13,742 nucleotides of DNA from Lachnospiraceae bacterium UBA7054 (GCA_002492725.1 DLAF01000046.1:1-13742); one strand, 5' to 3'. Positions 6,354-12,517 are shown, numbered from the stretch's first letter. Translations and numbers: made by a program. Notes: a model not told the origin generated them from the sequence alone.

Positions 6354-6382
6354 ATTTTATGCTGTAACGATATCCGTGTCAA
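6354..6382 (-). promoter_or_regulatory. Sigma-A promoter of the methyltransferase operon, predicting a leaderless mRNA
   Basis: On the minus strand TTGACA (6377-6382), 17 bp, TAAAAT (6354-6359). Only six bases (GTAGCT) separate the -10 from the ATG at 6347, so the expected start site falls on the A of the ATG. There is no room for a ribosome binding site. Confidence 0.8.
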
Positions 6383-6387
6383 GCACA

Positions 6388-6420
6388 CAGAGGGAGGACG
6401 CGACATGCGTCCTCCCTCTG
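6388..6420 (-). terminator. 14-bp perfect hairpin after the small spore-type gene
   Basis: CAGAGGGAGGACGC (6388-6401) and GCGTCCTCCCTCTG (6407-6420) form a perfect 14-bp stem with a 5-nt loop, 12 nt after the stop of the 48-residue gene. It probably ends or protects that transcript. It is atypical because no U-run follows: TGTGC and then the -35 box of the next operon come directly after it. Confidence 0.55.
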
Positions 6421-6432
6421 ATCAGGCAGCGC

Positions 6433-6579
6433 TTAGTAGTTGTCTTTGCTGCTGTTGCCGGAACTGTTCTTGGTGCTGTTTGAGCTGTTGTTAGAACTGT
6501 TCTTCGAATTGTTCTGGTTGTTTTTGTCCTGCTGCTTCTCATTCTGCTGGCTGTTCTGGTTAAAATCGTTTTTAGACAT
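6433..6579 (-). CDS. Small Asn/Ser/Lys/Gln-rich protein, predicted forespore (SASP-like)
   Basis: A 48-residue hydrophilic protein beginning MSKNDFNQNSQQNEK and ending NSSKDNY, made almost entirely of N, S, K, Q and D. AGGAGG (6588-6593) lies 8 nt before this ATG; another ATG 7 nt upstream is one base from the SD and runs into a stop after four codons, so it is not the start. An exact sigma-G promoter lies 37 nt upstream, and a 14-bp hairpin follows the stop. Promoter class, length and composition together resemble minor small acid-soluble spore proteins (SspN/O/P, all about 48 residues), but I cannot align it to one of them. It most likely acts in the developing forespore or spore core. The gene is too short for most length cut-offs. 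Confidence 0.8.
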   Translation of the reverse strand: MSKNDFNQNSQQNEKQQDKNNQNNSKNSSNNSSNSTKNSSGNSSKDNY

Positions 6580-6615
6580 CTTCCATACCTCCTGATTGGT
6601 TTCGTGTTACAGAAA

Positions 6616-6646
6616 TAGTATGAGAAGGATGTAAAAAACTTATTCA
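6616..6646 (-). promoter_or_regulatory. Consensus sigma-G (forespore) promoter
   Basis: On the minus strand TGAATA (6641-6646), an 18-bp spacer, and CATACTA (6616-6622) match the Bacillus sigma-G consensus exactly in hexamers and spacing. The predicted start near 6609 leaves a 30-nt leader carrying the AGGAGG of the small gene. Sigma-F recognises a similar -10, so dual control is possible. Confidence 0.8.
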
Positions 6647-6660
6647 CCCACATACTGAGT

Positions 6661-6724
6661 CTTTAGTACTATTTTTTTAGATAAAAGCACCAAAAGGGTA
6701 GTTGGTACTTTGGTACTATTTTTT
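6661..6724. repeat. Pair of 17-bp direct repeats around GTACTATTTTTT
   Basis: CTTTRGTACTATTTTTT occurs at 6661-6677 (R=A) and 6708-6724 (R=G), 47 bp apart, with one mismatch. An additional tandem TTGGTACT is seen at 6702-6717. They lie between the sigma-G promoter (minus) and a candidate plus-strand promoter. They may be paired protein-binding sites; no known operator was recognised. Confidence 0.55.
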
Positions 6725-6725
6725 G

Positions 6726-6753
6726 TTGCTTTTTCCACAAAAAGGACTATAAT
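6726..6753 (+). promoter_or_regulatory. Candidate plus-strand promoter with no gene behind it
   Basis: TTGCTT (6726-6731), 16 bp, TATAAT (6748-6753). The next plus-strand gene is more than 2 kb away, so if active it would drive a short non-coding RNA. Confidence 0.4.
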
Positions 6754-6759
6754 AATAAG

Positions 6760-6860
6760 TGTAGACGGAGATACCCCTTCATTCTCCACCTACAGACCCT
6801 TATATCAATTTTTTATACTCCCCTCAACAGGCCATCCCCTAAGATGGCCTGTTGTATTAT
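6760..6860 (+). ncRNA. Candidate small RNA with two hairpins
   Basis: Downstream of a TTGCTT-16-TATAAT promoter come a hairpin TGTAG-ac-GGAGA...TCTCC-ac-CTACA (6760-6793), a U6 stretch (6809-6814) and a 12-bp perfect hairpin CAACAGGCCATC/GATGGCCTGTTG (6825-6854) followed by TATTATCCTTT. This fits a transcript of about 100 nt ending just before the convergent HAAS-like gene. No known RNA family was recognised, and the terminator lacks a strong U-run. Confidence 0.25.
6825..6854. terminator. 12-bp hairpin downstream of the HAAS-like gene
   Basis: CAACAGGCCATC (6825-6836), loop CCCTAA, GATGGCCTGTTG (6843-6854). It lies 9 nt beyond the minus-strand stop at 6864 and could end both that gene and any plus-strand transcript. 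Neither side has a good U-run, so its efficiency is uncertain. Confidence 0.5.
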
Positions 6861-6863
6861 CCT

Positions 6864-7310
6864 TTACCTGTTTCGTATAAAATTGTATAGCAACACCACA
6901 ATTAACACCGGAATGATGATGGGCGCTAGAAATGAGATCACCGAAAAGACCACACCGATGATGAGAAGCGCGATCACCACTACAAACAGAATGATAAGCC
7001 ACCCCGGCACGCGCACGATGCCGCCGGAGGGGCCGCTGCCCTGTATGCCTGCATCCTCCTCCTTTGTCTCCTCGTCAAAATTCTGATTCGTTCCCTCAAT
7101 ATAACCCGCACGCTTATTCGCCTCAATGATGCTCTTCGCCAAAAGCCTCGGATCCCCAAGGCCTGAAAGCACATCAGCCTCGCTCCTGCCCTTCCTGATC
7201 TCCGTATCAATGTAATCCTGATAATAGCGCACATTCTCCGCTACCTGAGAGCTGTTCACGCCGCCCGCCAGCGAGCGCTGCAGCCTGTCCATAAATTCTG
7301 TTCGCTCCAT
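6864..7310 (-). CDS. HAAS/DUF1700-like small membrane protein
   Basis: 148 residues. The first 70 form a helical cytosolic domain like HAAS/DUF1700: MERTEFMDRLQRSLAGG, an E-N-V-x-Y-Y-x-D-Y pattern (25-33), a G-K/R-S-E-A-D-V stretch (41-47) and the hallmark LGDPRLLAKSI (51-61). An acidic Gly-rich linker (72-100) leads to one long or two hydrophobic segments (about 103-126 and 129-145) with a short basic tail RNR. Family members are often encoded with a PadR-type repressor and are thought to be envelope-signalling or integrity proteins; no PadR gene is in this window. AAGGAAG precedes the ATG. It follows the 127-residue gene by 42 nt and may share its transcript. Confidence 0.75.
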   Translation of the reverse strand: MERTEFMDRLQRSLAGGVNSSQVAENVRYYQDYIDTEIRKGRSEADVLSGLGDPRLLAKSIIEANKRAGYIEGTNQNFDEETKEEDAGIQGSGPSGGIVRVPGWLIILFVVVIALLIIGVVFSVISFLAPIIIPVLIVVLLYNFIRNR

Positions 7311-7352
7311 CTTTCTTCCTTTTTCCTCTGTCTGTGATCAGCCTCTGCGTGC

Positions 7353-7736
7353 TTACATGGTCTGATCCATGCCCTTCCAATCGCGCAGCTTTTTCACAAA
7401 GTCCTCCGGATTTCTTAGCATCCCGGCCATCATCATAAAAGCCCGGAGCACCATATCCTCCTTGTTGCACTGCGCCGTATTTTTCCCCGTATCCCGGCGC
7501 AGATTATCCTGCTCCATCTGCCACACATAGCAATCCGTCAGGGAATATCCCTCGCATTTTGGCGCATCCGGCAGGGCATGATGCGCAAGATAATAAACAA
7601 AGGCATCATACAATCCGTCGTTACCCAAAAATGCATTCCAAAGATTCTGCTGCCATTCCTGTGTCTTGCCCGCATATTCGCACAGTCTTGTGTAACCATC
7701 GTACACTTTTAATTTCGTTTGGTCAAATAAAATCAT
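7353..7736 (-). CDS. Uncharacterised 127-residue protein
   Basis: I do not recognise a family. The protein starts MILFDQTKLKVYDGYTRLCEYAG, is mostly helical by composition, rich in aromatic residues and Met (LRAFMMMAGM), has a soluble character and no signal peptide or membrane segment. GGAGG (7742-7746) lies 5 nt before this ATG. The reading frame can be extended to an ATG at 7853, but the additional 39 codons run through three perfect hairpins and have no RBS, so I take the shorter form. It lies between lacI-type and HAAS-like genes on the same strand. Confidence 0.7.
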   Translation of the reverse strand: MILFDQTKLKVYDGYTRLCEYAGKTQEWQQNLWNAFLGNDGLYDAFVYYLAHHALPDAPKCEGYSLTDCYVWQMEQDNLRRDTGKNTAQCNKEDMVLRAFMMMAGMLRNPEDFVKKLRDWKGMDQTM

Positions 7737-7775
7737 TTTTACCTCCATGCCGGAGCGTTCTTTGCGCAGGCACGC

Positions 7776-7871
7776 GCCGAGAATTTTAAATTCTCGGCTG
7801 CGATTTTGAGTTTGTGGCTTCAGCACAAACTCGCGGTTGAAAAATAAGGTCATCAGACTTATTTTTCAACC
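7776..7871. repeat. Three perfect hairpins in series at the end of the lacI-type gene
   Basis: Hairpin A: 23-nt palindrome with 11-bp arms GCCGAGAATTT (7776-7786) and AAATTCTCGGC (7788-7798). Hairpin B: GAGTTTGTG (7808-7816), loop GCTTCAG, CACAAACTC (7824-7832). Hairpin C: 14-bp arms GGTTGAAAAATAAG (7835-7848) and CTTATTTTTCAACC (7858-7871). The lacI-type stop codon (7866-7868) is inside an arm of C. C may act as a terminator for the repressor gene, though no U-run follows it. Confidence 0.8.
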
Positions 7872-8891
7872 TTTCTGTCCCCGGATATCCGCCACGGAAT
7901 TTCCTTCAAAGACGTGGCCTTCCACAACGATCGTCTCCACCAGTGTGGTTTTGGGATGCTCAATCAGACTAAGCAGCTTTTCTCCCACCTGCCGCCCCAG
8001 CTCCTCTGTATCCTGCCGCAGCGTCGTCAGCGTCGGTTCGATATGCCTTGCAATCCGTATGCCGTCATAGCCCGCAATCGAAATGTCATCGGGAATCCGC
8101 AGTCTCCGCTCCTGAATCGCATTATAGCCGCCAAAAGCAGAAAAATCATCGGGATAGAGAATACAGGTAGGCGGCTCCTTCAGATCAAGCAGTCTCAACG
8201 TCTCCGCGTATGCACCCTTCGTATCGCGATAAGGCGCCATGCTGATATATTCATCCGGTATTGTCAAACCAAGCTGCGCCGCCGTCCGATAAAAAGAGGA
8301 AAGCCTGCTCTGGGTAACGGCGGAATCCGCCCCATGAATATAGGCTACCCTGCGATGCCCCTTCTTATAAATATAGGTAAGCAGATCCTGCATTCCCTGC
8401 ACATTATTCGACATCACCGCACTGACATTATTAAAAAGGTGATCCAGCGTGACGATGGGAAGGCCGCCCCTCACCAGCTGTAAAATTTCCGGCGAATAAA
8501 AATCCGTACAGACGATTGCTACGCCGTCAAAGCCCCTGGATCTGCAATGCTCCAAATAGCTCGAAGTTCCCGCACGGCATTTGCCGGTATTGACAAAGGT
8601 AAGGTCATACCCCTTCTTCTCCACCGTATTTTTGAGACTTTCCAGCACAAAGGCATAGTAGTCATGCGTCAGACCGCTATAGTCTTCATGGTTAAATAAA
8701 ACTCCTATATTATAACTGCGATTCGTTTTCAGCATCTTAGCCGCCGTATTGGGAAAATAACCCATCTCCTCGGCAGTCTGACGGATGCGCCTTTTGGTCT
8801 CCTGCCCGATATCGCTCTGATCGTTCAGCGCCTTGCTTACAGTGGCCACAGACACACCGCAAACCACTGAAATGTCCTTCATTGATACCAT
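7866..8891 (-). CDS. LacI-family transcriptional repressor, probable regulator of cellobiose phosphorylase
   Basis: 341 residues, standard LacI/GalR length. Residues 4-23 are the helix-turn-helix (MKDISVVCGVSVATVSKALN), followed by the hinge helix region around NTAAKMLKTNRSYNIGVLF (48-66), then a periplasmic-binding-protein-like sugar domain: GVLFNHEDYSG, FDGVAIVCTDF, GLPIVTLDH, KGHRRVAYIHG, CILYPDDFSAFGGYNAIQE and ISIAGYDGIRIARHIEPTLTTLRQD. The ligand is probably cellobiose or a related sugar, inferred only from the divergent phosphorylase gene. Start MVSMKDI is preceded by GAGGGG. Alternative start at Met4 is possible. A half-operator AAACGATT (minus strand, 8945-8952) just behind its own predicted start site suggests autoregulation. 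Confidence 0.93.
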   Translation of the reverse strand: MVSMKDISVVCGVSVATVSKALNDQSDIGQETKRRIRQTAEEMGYFPNTAAKMLKTNRSYNIGVLFNHEDYSGLTHDYYAFVLESLKNTVEKKGYDLTFVNTGKCRAGTSSYLEHCRSRGFDGVAIVCTDFYSPEILQLVRGGLPIVTLDHLFNNVSAVMSNNVQGMQDLLTYIYKKGHRRVAYIHGADSAVTQSRLSSFYRTAAQLGLTIPDEYISMAPYRDTKGAYAETLRLLDLKEPPTCILYPDDFSAFGGYNAIQERRLRIPDDISIAGYDGIRIARHIEPTLTTLRQDTEELGRQVGEKLLSLIEHPKTTLVETIVVEGHVFEGNSVADIRGQKG

Positions 8892-8962
8892 CTCATACCC
8901 CTCACGGCCACAAACCTTTTCGCCCGGTCCGCTGGCTTTATCTTAATCGTTTTCGTATTCTC

Positions 8963-8991
8963 ATTGTACAATACATTCGTCTGCTATGCAA
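8963..8991 (-). promoter_or_regulatory. Promoter of the lacI-type gene
   Basis: On the minus strand TTGCAT (8986-8991), 17 bp, TACAAT (8963-8968). Start is expected near 8956. The word AAACGATT (8945-8952, minus strand), also found in the phosphorylase operator region at 9072-9079, lies directly downstream. Confidence 0.6.
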
Positions 8992-9036
8992 CGAATTTCG
9001 CATAATTCAAGATTCTCACGGACAATATTATATGGA

Positions 9037-9065
9037 TTGCTTTTTTTCGATTTCTTCTGTATAAT
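9037..9065 (+). promoter_or_regulatory. Promoter of cellobiose phosphorylase
   Basis: TTGCTT (9037-9042), 17 bp, TATAAT (9060-9065). Predicted start near 9072 leaves a leader of about 95 nt that contains the LacI-type operators and an AGGAG before the ATG at 9168. Confidence 0.7.
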
Positions 9066-9070
9066 TTATC

Positions 9071-9105
9071 TAAACGATTGGAAGACCGTTTTACTTAAAC
9101 GTTTA
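9071..9105. promoter_or_regulatory. LacI-type operators at the phosphorylase start site
   Basis: TAAACGTTTA (9096-9105) is a perfect 10-bp palindrome with the central CG typical of LacI/GalR operators. A wider imperfect dyad TAAACG...CGTTTTA spans 9071-9093 across the predicted +1. Both are placed to block transcription of the phosphorylase; the divergent repressor is the natural candidate to bind them. Confidence 0.7.
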
Positions 9106-9167
9106 CTTTCTTCCCTATCTGAGTAAGCACAGAAATCGGACAAAAAAATCAAAAGGAGAATGGCGCT

Positions 9168-11603
9168 ATGAAATTTGGTTACTTCGATGACGCAAACCGA
9201 GAGTACGTCATCACCACACCCAAAACCCCCTTGCCCTGGATCAACTACTTAGGTTGTAATGAGTTTTTTTCGTTGATCTCCAACACCTGCGGCGGCTATA
9301 CGTTTTACAAGGATGCAAAACTCCTTCGCATGACACGCTACCGCTACAATGATGTGCCAAACGATATCAACGGCAAATACTTCTACATAAAAGAGGGCGA
9401 TACTGTCTGGAATCCCGGCTGGAAACCGACGCAGACGGAGCTGGACAGCTACGAGTGCCGCCACGGCATCGGCTACAGCCGTTTTACGGGCGCTAAAAAT
9501 GACCTCGAAGCTTCCGTCCTCACCTTCATTCCCATGGATGACAACTGTGAGATCAGCCAGGTGAAGCTGACCAACAAGGGTGGCAATGCAAAAAACGTGT
9601 CCCTCTTCTCCTATGTGGAATGGTGCCTCTGGAACGCAGATGATGATTCCAGAAACTTCCAGCGCAACTTAAGCACAGGTGAAGTGGAAGTCGTCGGCTC
9701 CACCATCTACCACAAAACCGAGTACAGAGAGCGCAGAAACCACTATGCAGTGTATTCCGTAAACACACCGGTGGACGGTTTCGACACCAGCAGAGACGCC
9801 TTCCTTGGCGCATACCGCGGTGCGGCAAATCCCGAGGTCGTTGAAAAAGGACAGGCCACAAACTCCATGGCGAGTGGCTGGTCTCCCATCGCCTCTCAGC
9901 AGATCAACTTAACCCTTGCCCCCGGCGAGAGCAAAACCTTTGTCTTTGTTCTGGGCTACATCGAGAATCCCGAGGATCAGAAGTGGGAAGCGCCCGGTAT
10001 CATCAATAAAAAGCCCGCGGAGAAAATGCTTGCCAAGTATCAGACCGACGCGGACGTCGAGCGTGCTTTTGCCGCCCTGCAGGCATACTGGAACGAGCTT
10101 CTCTCCAAATACACGGTGAAATCCTCAAACGATAAAGTGGATCGCATGGTCAATATCTGGAATCAGTACCAGTGCATGGTGACCTTCAATATGTCCCGCT
10201 CCGCTTCTTACTATGAGTCGGGCATCGGCCGCGGCATGGGCTTCCGCGATTCCTGTCAGGATCTTCTGGGCTTTGTACACCTGATCCCCGACCGTGCGAG
10301 ACAGCGTATCATTGATATCGCCTCCACGCAGTTCGAGGACGGCAGCGCTTACCACCAGTACCAGCCTCTCACCAAAAAGGGCAATTCCGACATCGGCAGC
10401 GGCTTCAACGACGATCCGCTGTGGTTGATTGCCGGCACCTCTGCCTACGTGCGCGAGAGCGGCGACACCTCCATCCTCACGGAGCAGGTACCTTTCGATA
10501 ATGACATGAGTGTTGCAAAGCCTTTGATGGAGCATCTGAAGCGCTCCTTTGACTATATCGTCAATCACAAGGGGCCTCACGCCCTGCCGCTAATCGGCCG
10601 CGCCGACTGGAATGACTGCCTGAACTTAAACTGCTTTTCCGAGCATCCGGGTGAATCCTTCCAGACCTTTGGTCCCTCCGAAGGGCCCGTGGCAGAATCC
10701 GTATTTATCGCGGGCATGTTCGTCAAGTACGGCGAAGAGTACGCACAGCTTTGCGAGTTGATGAACGATCAGGCGGAGGCAGACCGCGCCCGCGCCGAAG
10801 TACAGAAGATGTACGACGCAGTGTTAAAAGACGGTTGGGACGGCGATTGGTTCGTCCGCGCCTACGACGCTTATGGCAAAAAGATTGGCTCTAAGGAGTG
10901 TGAGGAAGGCCAGATCTACATCGAGTCAAACGGCTTCTGCCCGCTTGCCGGCATCGGCGTAAAGGAAGGCCTTGCACAAAAAGCGCTTGATTCCGTCAAG
11001 GAAAAACTGGATACGAAGTACGGCGTAATGATCTTACAGCCGGCTTACACCAAATATCACTTAGAGCTTGGCGAAATCTCCTCCTATCCGCCCGGGTACA
11101 AGGAAAATGCGGGTATCTTCTGCCACAATAACCCCTGGGTCTCCATCGCGGAAACGGTTATCGGCCGCGGTGACAGAGCCTTTGAGATCTATCAAAAAAC
11201 CTGTCCTGCCTATGTGGAAGAGTTCAGCGAAATCCACCGCACGGAGCCTTATGTGTACTCTCAGATGGTTGCGGGCGCAGACGCGAAATTCCACGGCGAA
11301 GCAAAGAACAGCTGGCTGACCGGTACGGCGGCCTGGACCTTCGTAAACATTTCCCAGCATATCCTGGGCGTTTACCCGACCCACAAGGGATTAAGCATCG
11401 ATCCCTGCGTACCGAAGGGCTTTGGAGACTTCACGCTGACCCGTAAATTCAGAGAGGGTACCTACAACATCAAGGTCGTAAACCCTGATAACGTGGAGAA
11501 GGGCGTCAAGTCCATCACCGTGGACGGGAAAGCCGTTGACGGGTGCGTGGTTCCCTATGAGAAAGGGAAGACGAGTTACGATGTGGTGGTTACCATGGGA
11601 TGA
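9168..11603 (+). CDS. Cellobiose phosphorylase (GH94)
   Basis: 811 residues, the same length I recall for clostridial cellobiose phosphorylase. It catalyses reversible phosphorolysis of cellobiose to alpha-glucose-1-phosphate and glucose in the cytosol, saving one ATP per disaccharide. Order of parts: N-terminal beta-sandwich (start MKFGYFDDANREYVITTP), linker helices, an (alpha/alpha)6 barrel from about 320, and a C-terminal beta-sheet. By analogy with the Cellvibrio enzyme, substrate residues are R355 and D361 in GRGMGFRDSCQD, W481 and the general acid D483 in GRADWNDCLNLN, Y644 in PPGYKENAG, H653 in FCHNNPW, and T718-G719 in NSWLTGTAAW for phosphate. All are intact. AGGAG precedes the ATG. 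The stop codon at 11601-11603 touches a dispersed hairpin element. No sugar transporter or phosphoglucomutase is present here. Confidence 0.96.
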   Translation: MKFGYFDDANREYVITTPKTPLPWINYLGCNEFFSLISNTCGGYTFYKDAKLLRMTRYRYNDVPNDINGKYFYIKEGDTVWNPGWKPTQTELDSYECRHGIGYSRFTGAKNDLEASVLTFIPMDDNCEISQVKLTNKGGNAKNVSLFSYVEWCLWNADDDSRNFQRNLSTGEVEVVGSTIYHKTEYRERRNHYAVYSVNTPVDGFDTSRDAFLGAYRGAANPEVVEKGQATNSMASGWSPIASQQINLTLAPGESKTFVFVLGYIENPEDQKWEAPGIINKKPAEKMLAKYQTDADVERAFAALQAYWNELLSKYTVKSSNDKVDRMVNIWNQYQCMVTFNMSRSASYYESGIGRGMGFRDSCQDLLGFVHLIPDRARQRIIDIASTQFEDGSAYHQYQPLTKKGNSDIGSGFNDDPLWLIAGTSAYVRESGDTSILTEQVPFDNDMSVAKPLMEHLKRSFDYIVNHKGPHALPLIGRADWNDCLNLNCFSEHPGESFQTFGPSEGPVAESVFIAGMFVKYGEEYAQLCELMNDQAEADRARAEVQKMYDAVLKDGWDGDWFVRAYDAYGKKIGSKECEEGQIYIESNGFCPLAGIGVKEGLAQKALDSVKEKLDTKYGVMILQPAYTKYHLELGEISSYPPGYKENAGIFCHNNPWVSIAETVIGRGDRAFEIYQKTCPAYVEEFSEIHRTEPYVYSQMVAGADAKFHGEAKNSWLTGTAAWTFVNISQHILGVYPTHKGLSIDPCVPKGFGDFTLTRKFREGTYNIKVVNPDNVEKGVKSITVDGKAVDGCVVPYEKGKTSYDVVVTMG

Positions 11604-11651
11604 AGTAAATCCCTTCGGGATTAACTTCACGAGATTTGCTTCGCAAACTCG
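11603..11651. repeat. Second copy of the dispersed double-hairpin element
   Basis: AAGTAAATCCCTTCGG is identical to the 19-bp repeat units at 2775-2828, and continues to GGGATTAACTT, giving hairpin 1 (loop TTC). Hairpin 2 is CGAG-A-TTTGC-TTC-GCAAA-CTCG (9 pairs plus a bulged A). Relative to the copy at 2846-2867 both arms of hairpin 2 differ yet still pair, so the structure rather than the sequence is conserved. GGATTAACTTTCAAC follows in both places. Confidence 0.75.
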
Positions 11652-11670
11652 GATTAACTTTCAACCATAT

Positions 11671-11698
11671 AAAATCCCCCCAATTTGGGGGGATTTTT
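11671..11698. terminator. Rho-independent terminator, likely bidirectional
   Basis: AAAATCCCCCC (11671-11681), loop AATTT, GGGGGGATTTT (11687-11697), then T. An 11-bp GC-strong stem with U-rich ends on both strands, between the convergent phosphorylase and esterase genes. Confidence 0.9.
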
Positions 11699-11725
11699 GT
11701 GTTTTCATTCATCACGCCTTGTCCT

Positions 11726-12517
11726 TCAGGCGAACATCCACTTCACGATTTTCTCCGTGTACTCGCTCCAGAACGTCATGTCATGATTGCCCTTGCTCTC
11801 AAAATATTCATGCGCAACCTTCCTGTCTTCCAAAAAGCGATGAAATTCCCGGTTGTTTTCCAGTAGAAAATCTTCCGTACCGCAGGCCATATAGATTTCG
11901 GGCAGCTTTTTCTTCTGCGCAAGAAGTTTATCGACAAGCGTTTCCGGATTGTTATCGCTTTGCAAAACCTTTTCAGGCTCACCGAAACATTCCCGATAAT
12001 ACTCGTAGTTAGCGACGCCGTTTCCCTGGCCCGGTTTCATTCCAGCCACCTCATGCACGATGAGGGCGGAGGACATGGCGCCAATCTTTCCAAAACGATC
12101 GGGATAGGCCAGCCCCGTATGCAGCGCGCCGAATCCGCCCATCGACAGCCCTAGAATGCAGGTATCGTCAGCGTTCCCCGAAAGCCCGAAGGTCTTTTTC
12201 AGATATTCCGGTATTTCCTCGCCAAGAAGCGTTGCAAATTGATGCCCCGTCGAAATGCCGTCAAGCCAGAAGCCGTTCTCACCACTCGGAGACATCACTG
12301 CCACCTGATAGCGATCCGCAAGATATTCCGGCACATAATTCCCTGCACAGCCCGTATAACCGTGCAGAAGAAACAGCGTTCTCATCGGACGTTTCGCATG
12401 AGCGTCGCGTTCCGCATCCGGCGGCAGATCAGCGCGCGGGTCATTTGGGAGAAACAGTTCAAAGGTGGTAGGTCTCCTCAAACAATTCGAAAAATATCTT
12501 ACCGTTATGTTTGCCAT
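11726..12517 (-). CDS. Alpha/beta-hydrolase esterase (esterase D / tributyrin esterase type)
   Basis: 263 residues from the chosen ATG at 12517 (MANITVRYFS); a longer reading from ATG 12532 adds MRLEI. I prefer the shorter one because homologues start that way, but the RBS is poor for both: GGAGG touches the upstream ATG and is 15 nt from the inner one. Motifs (numbering of the short form): oxyanion-hole LHGYTG (52-56 region), nucleophile S125 in GLSMGGFGALH, acid D216 in CGTEDFLLENN, base H245 in GNHDMTFW. No signal peptide is seen, so it is cytosolic. The family cleaves short acyl esters, and some members deacylate plant saccharides; its place next to cellobiose phosphorylase makes acyl-saccharides a possible substrate, but this is inference. 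It has its own promoter. Confidence 0.9.
   Translation of the reverse strand: MANITVRYFSNCLRRPTTFELFLPNDPRADLPPDAERDAHAKRPMRTLFLLHGYTGCAGNYVPEYLADRYQVAVMSPSGENGFWLDGISTGHQFATLLGEEIPEYLKKTFGLSGNADDTCILGLSMGGFGALHTGLAYPDRFGKIGAMSSALIVHEVAGMKPGQGNGVANYEYYRECFGEPEKVLQSDNNPETLVDKLLAQKKKLPEIYMACGTEDFLLENNREFHRFLEDRKVAHEYFESKGNHDMTFWSEYTEKIVKWMFA

Noticed and set aside
6864..7470. Alternative minus-strand frames over the HAAS-like gene (6980-7234 and 7207-7470)
   Set aside because: They are out of frame with the gene that has the LGDP motif, membrane segments and RBS, and have composition typical of shadows.
7737..7853. 39-codon N-terminal extension of the 127-residue gene
   Set aside because: It runs through perfect palindromes, has no RBS at 7853, and a good GGAGG lies 5 nt before the ATG at 7736.
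7914..8483. 189-codon plus-strand ORF opposite the lacI-type gene
   Set aside because: Antisense shadow of a complete LacI protein, with low-complexity basic composition and no motif.
9096..9105. CcpA catabolite (cre) site before the phosphorylase
   Set aside because: The palindrome lacks the outer TG...CA bases of the cre consensus; a local LacI-type operator explains it better, although CcpA binding is not excluded.
10125..10580. 151-codon minus-strand ORF inside cellobiose phosphorylase
   Set aside because: Antisense to the catalytic barrel of a clearly real GH94 enzyme; no RBS or recognisable family.
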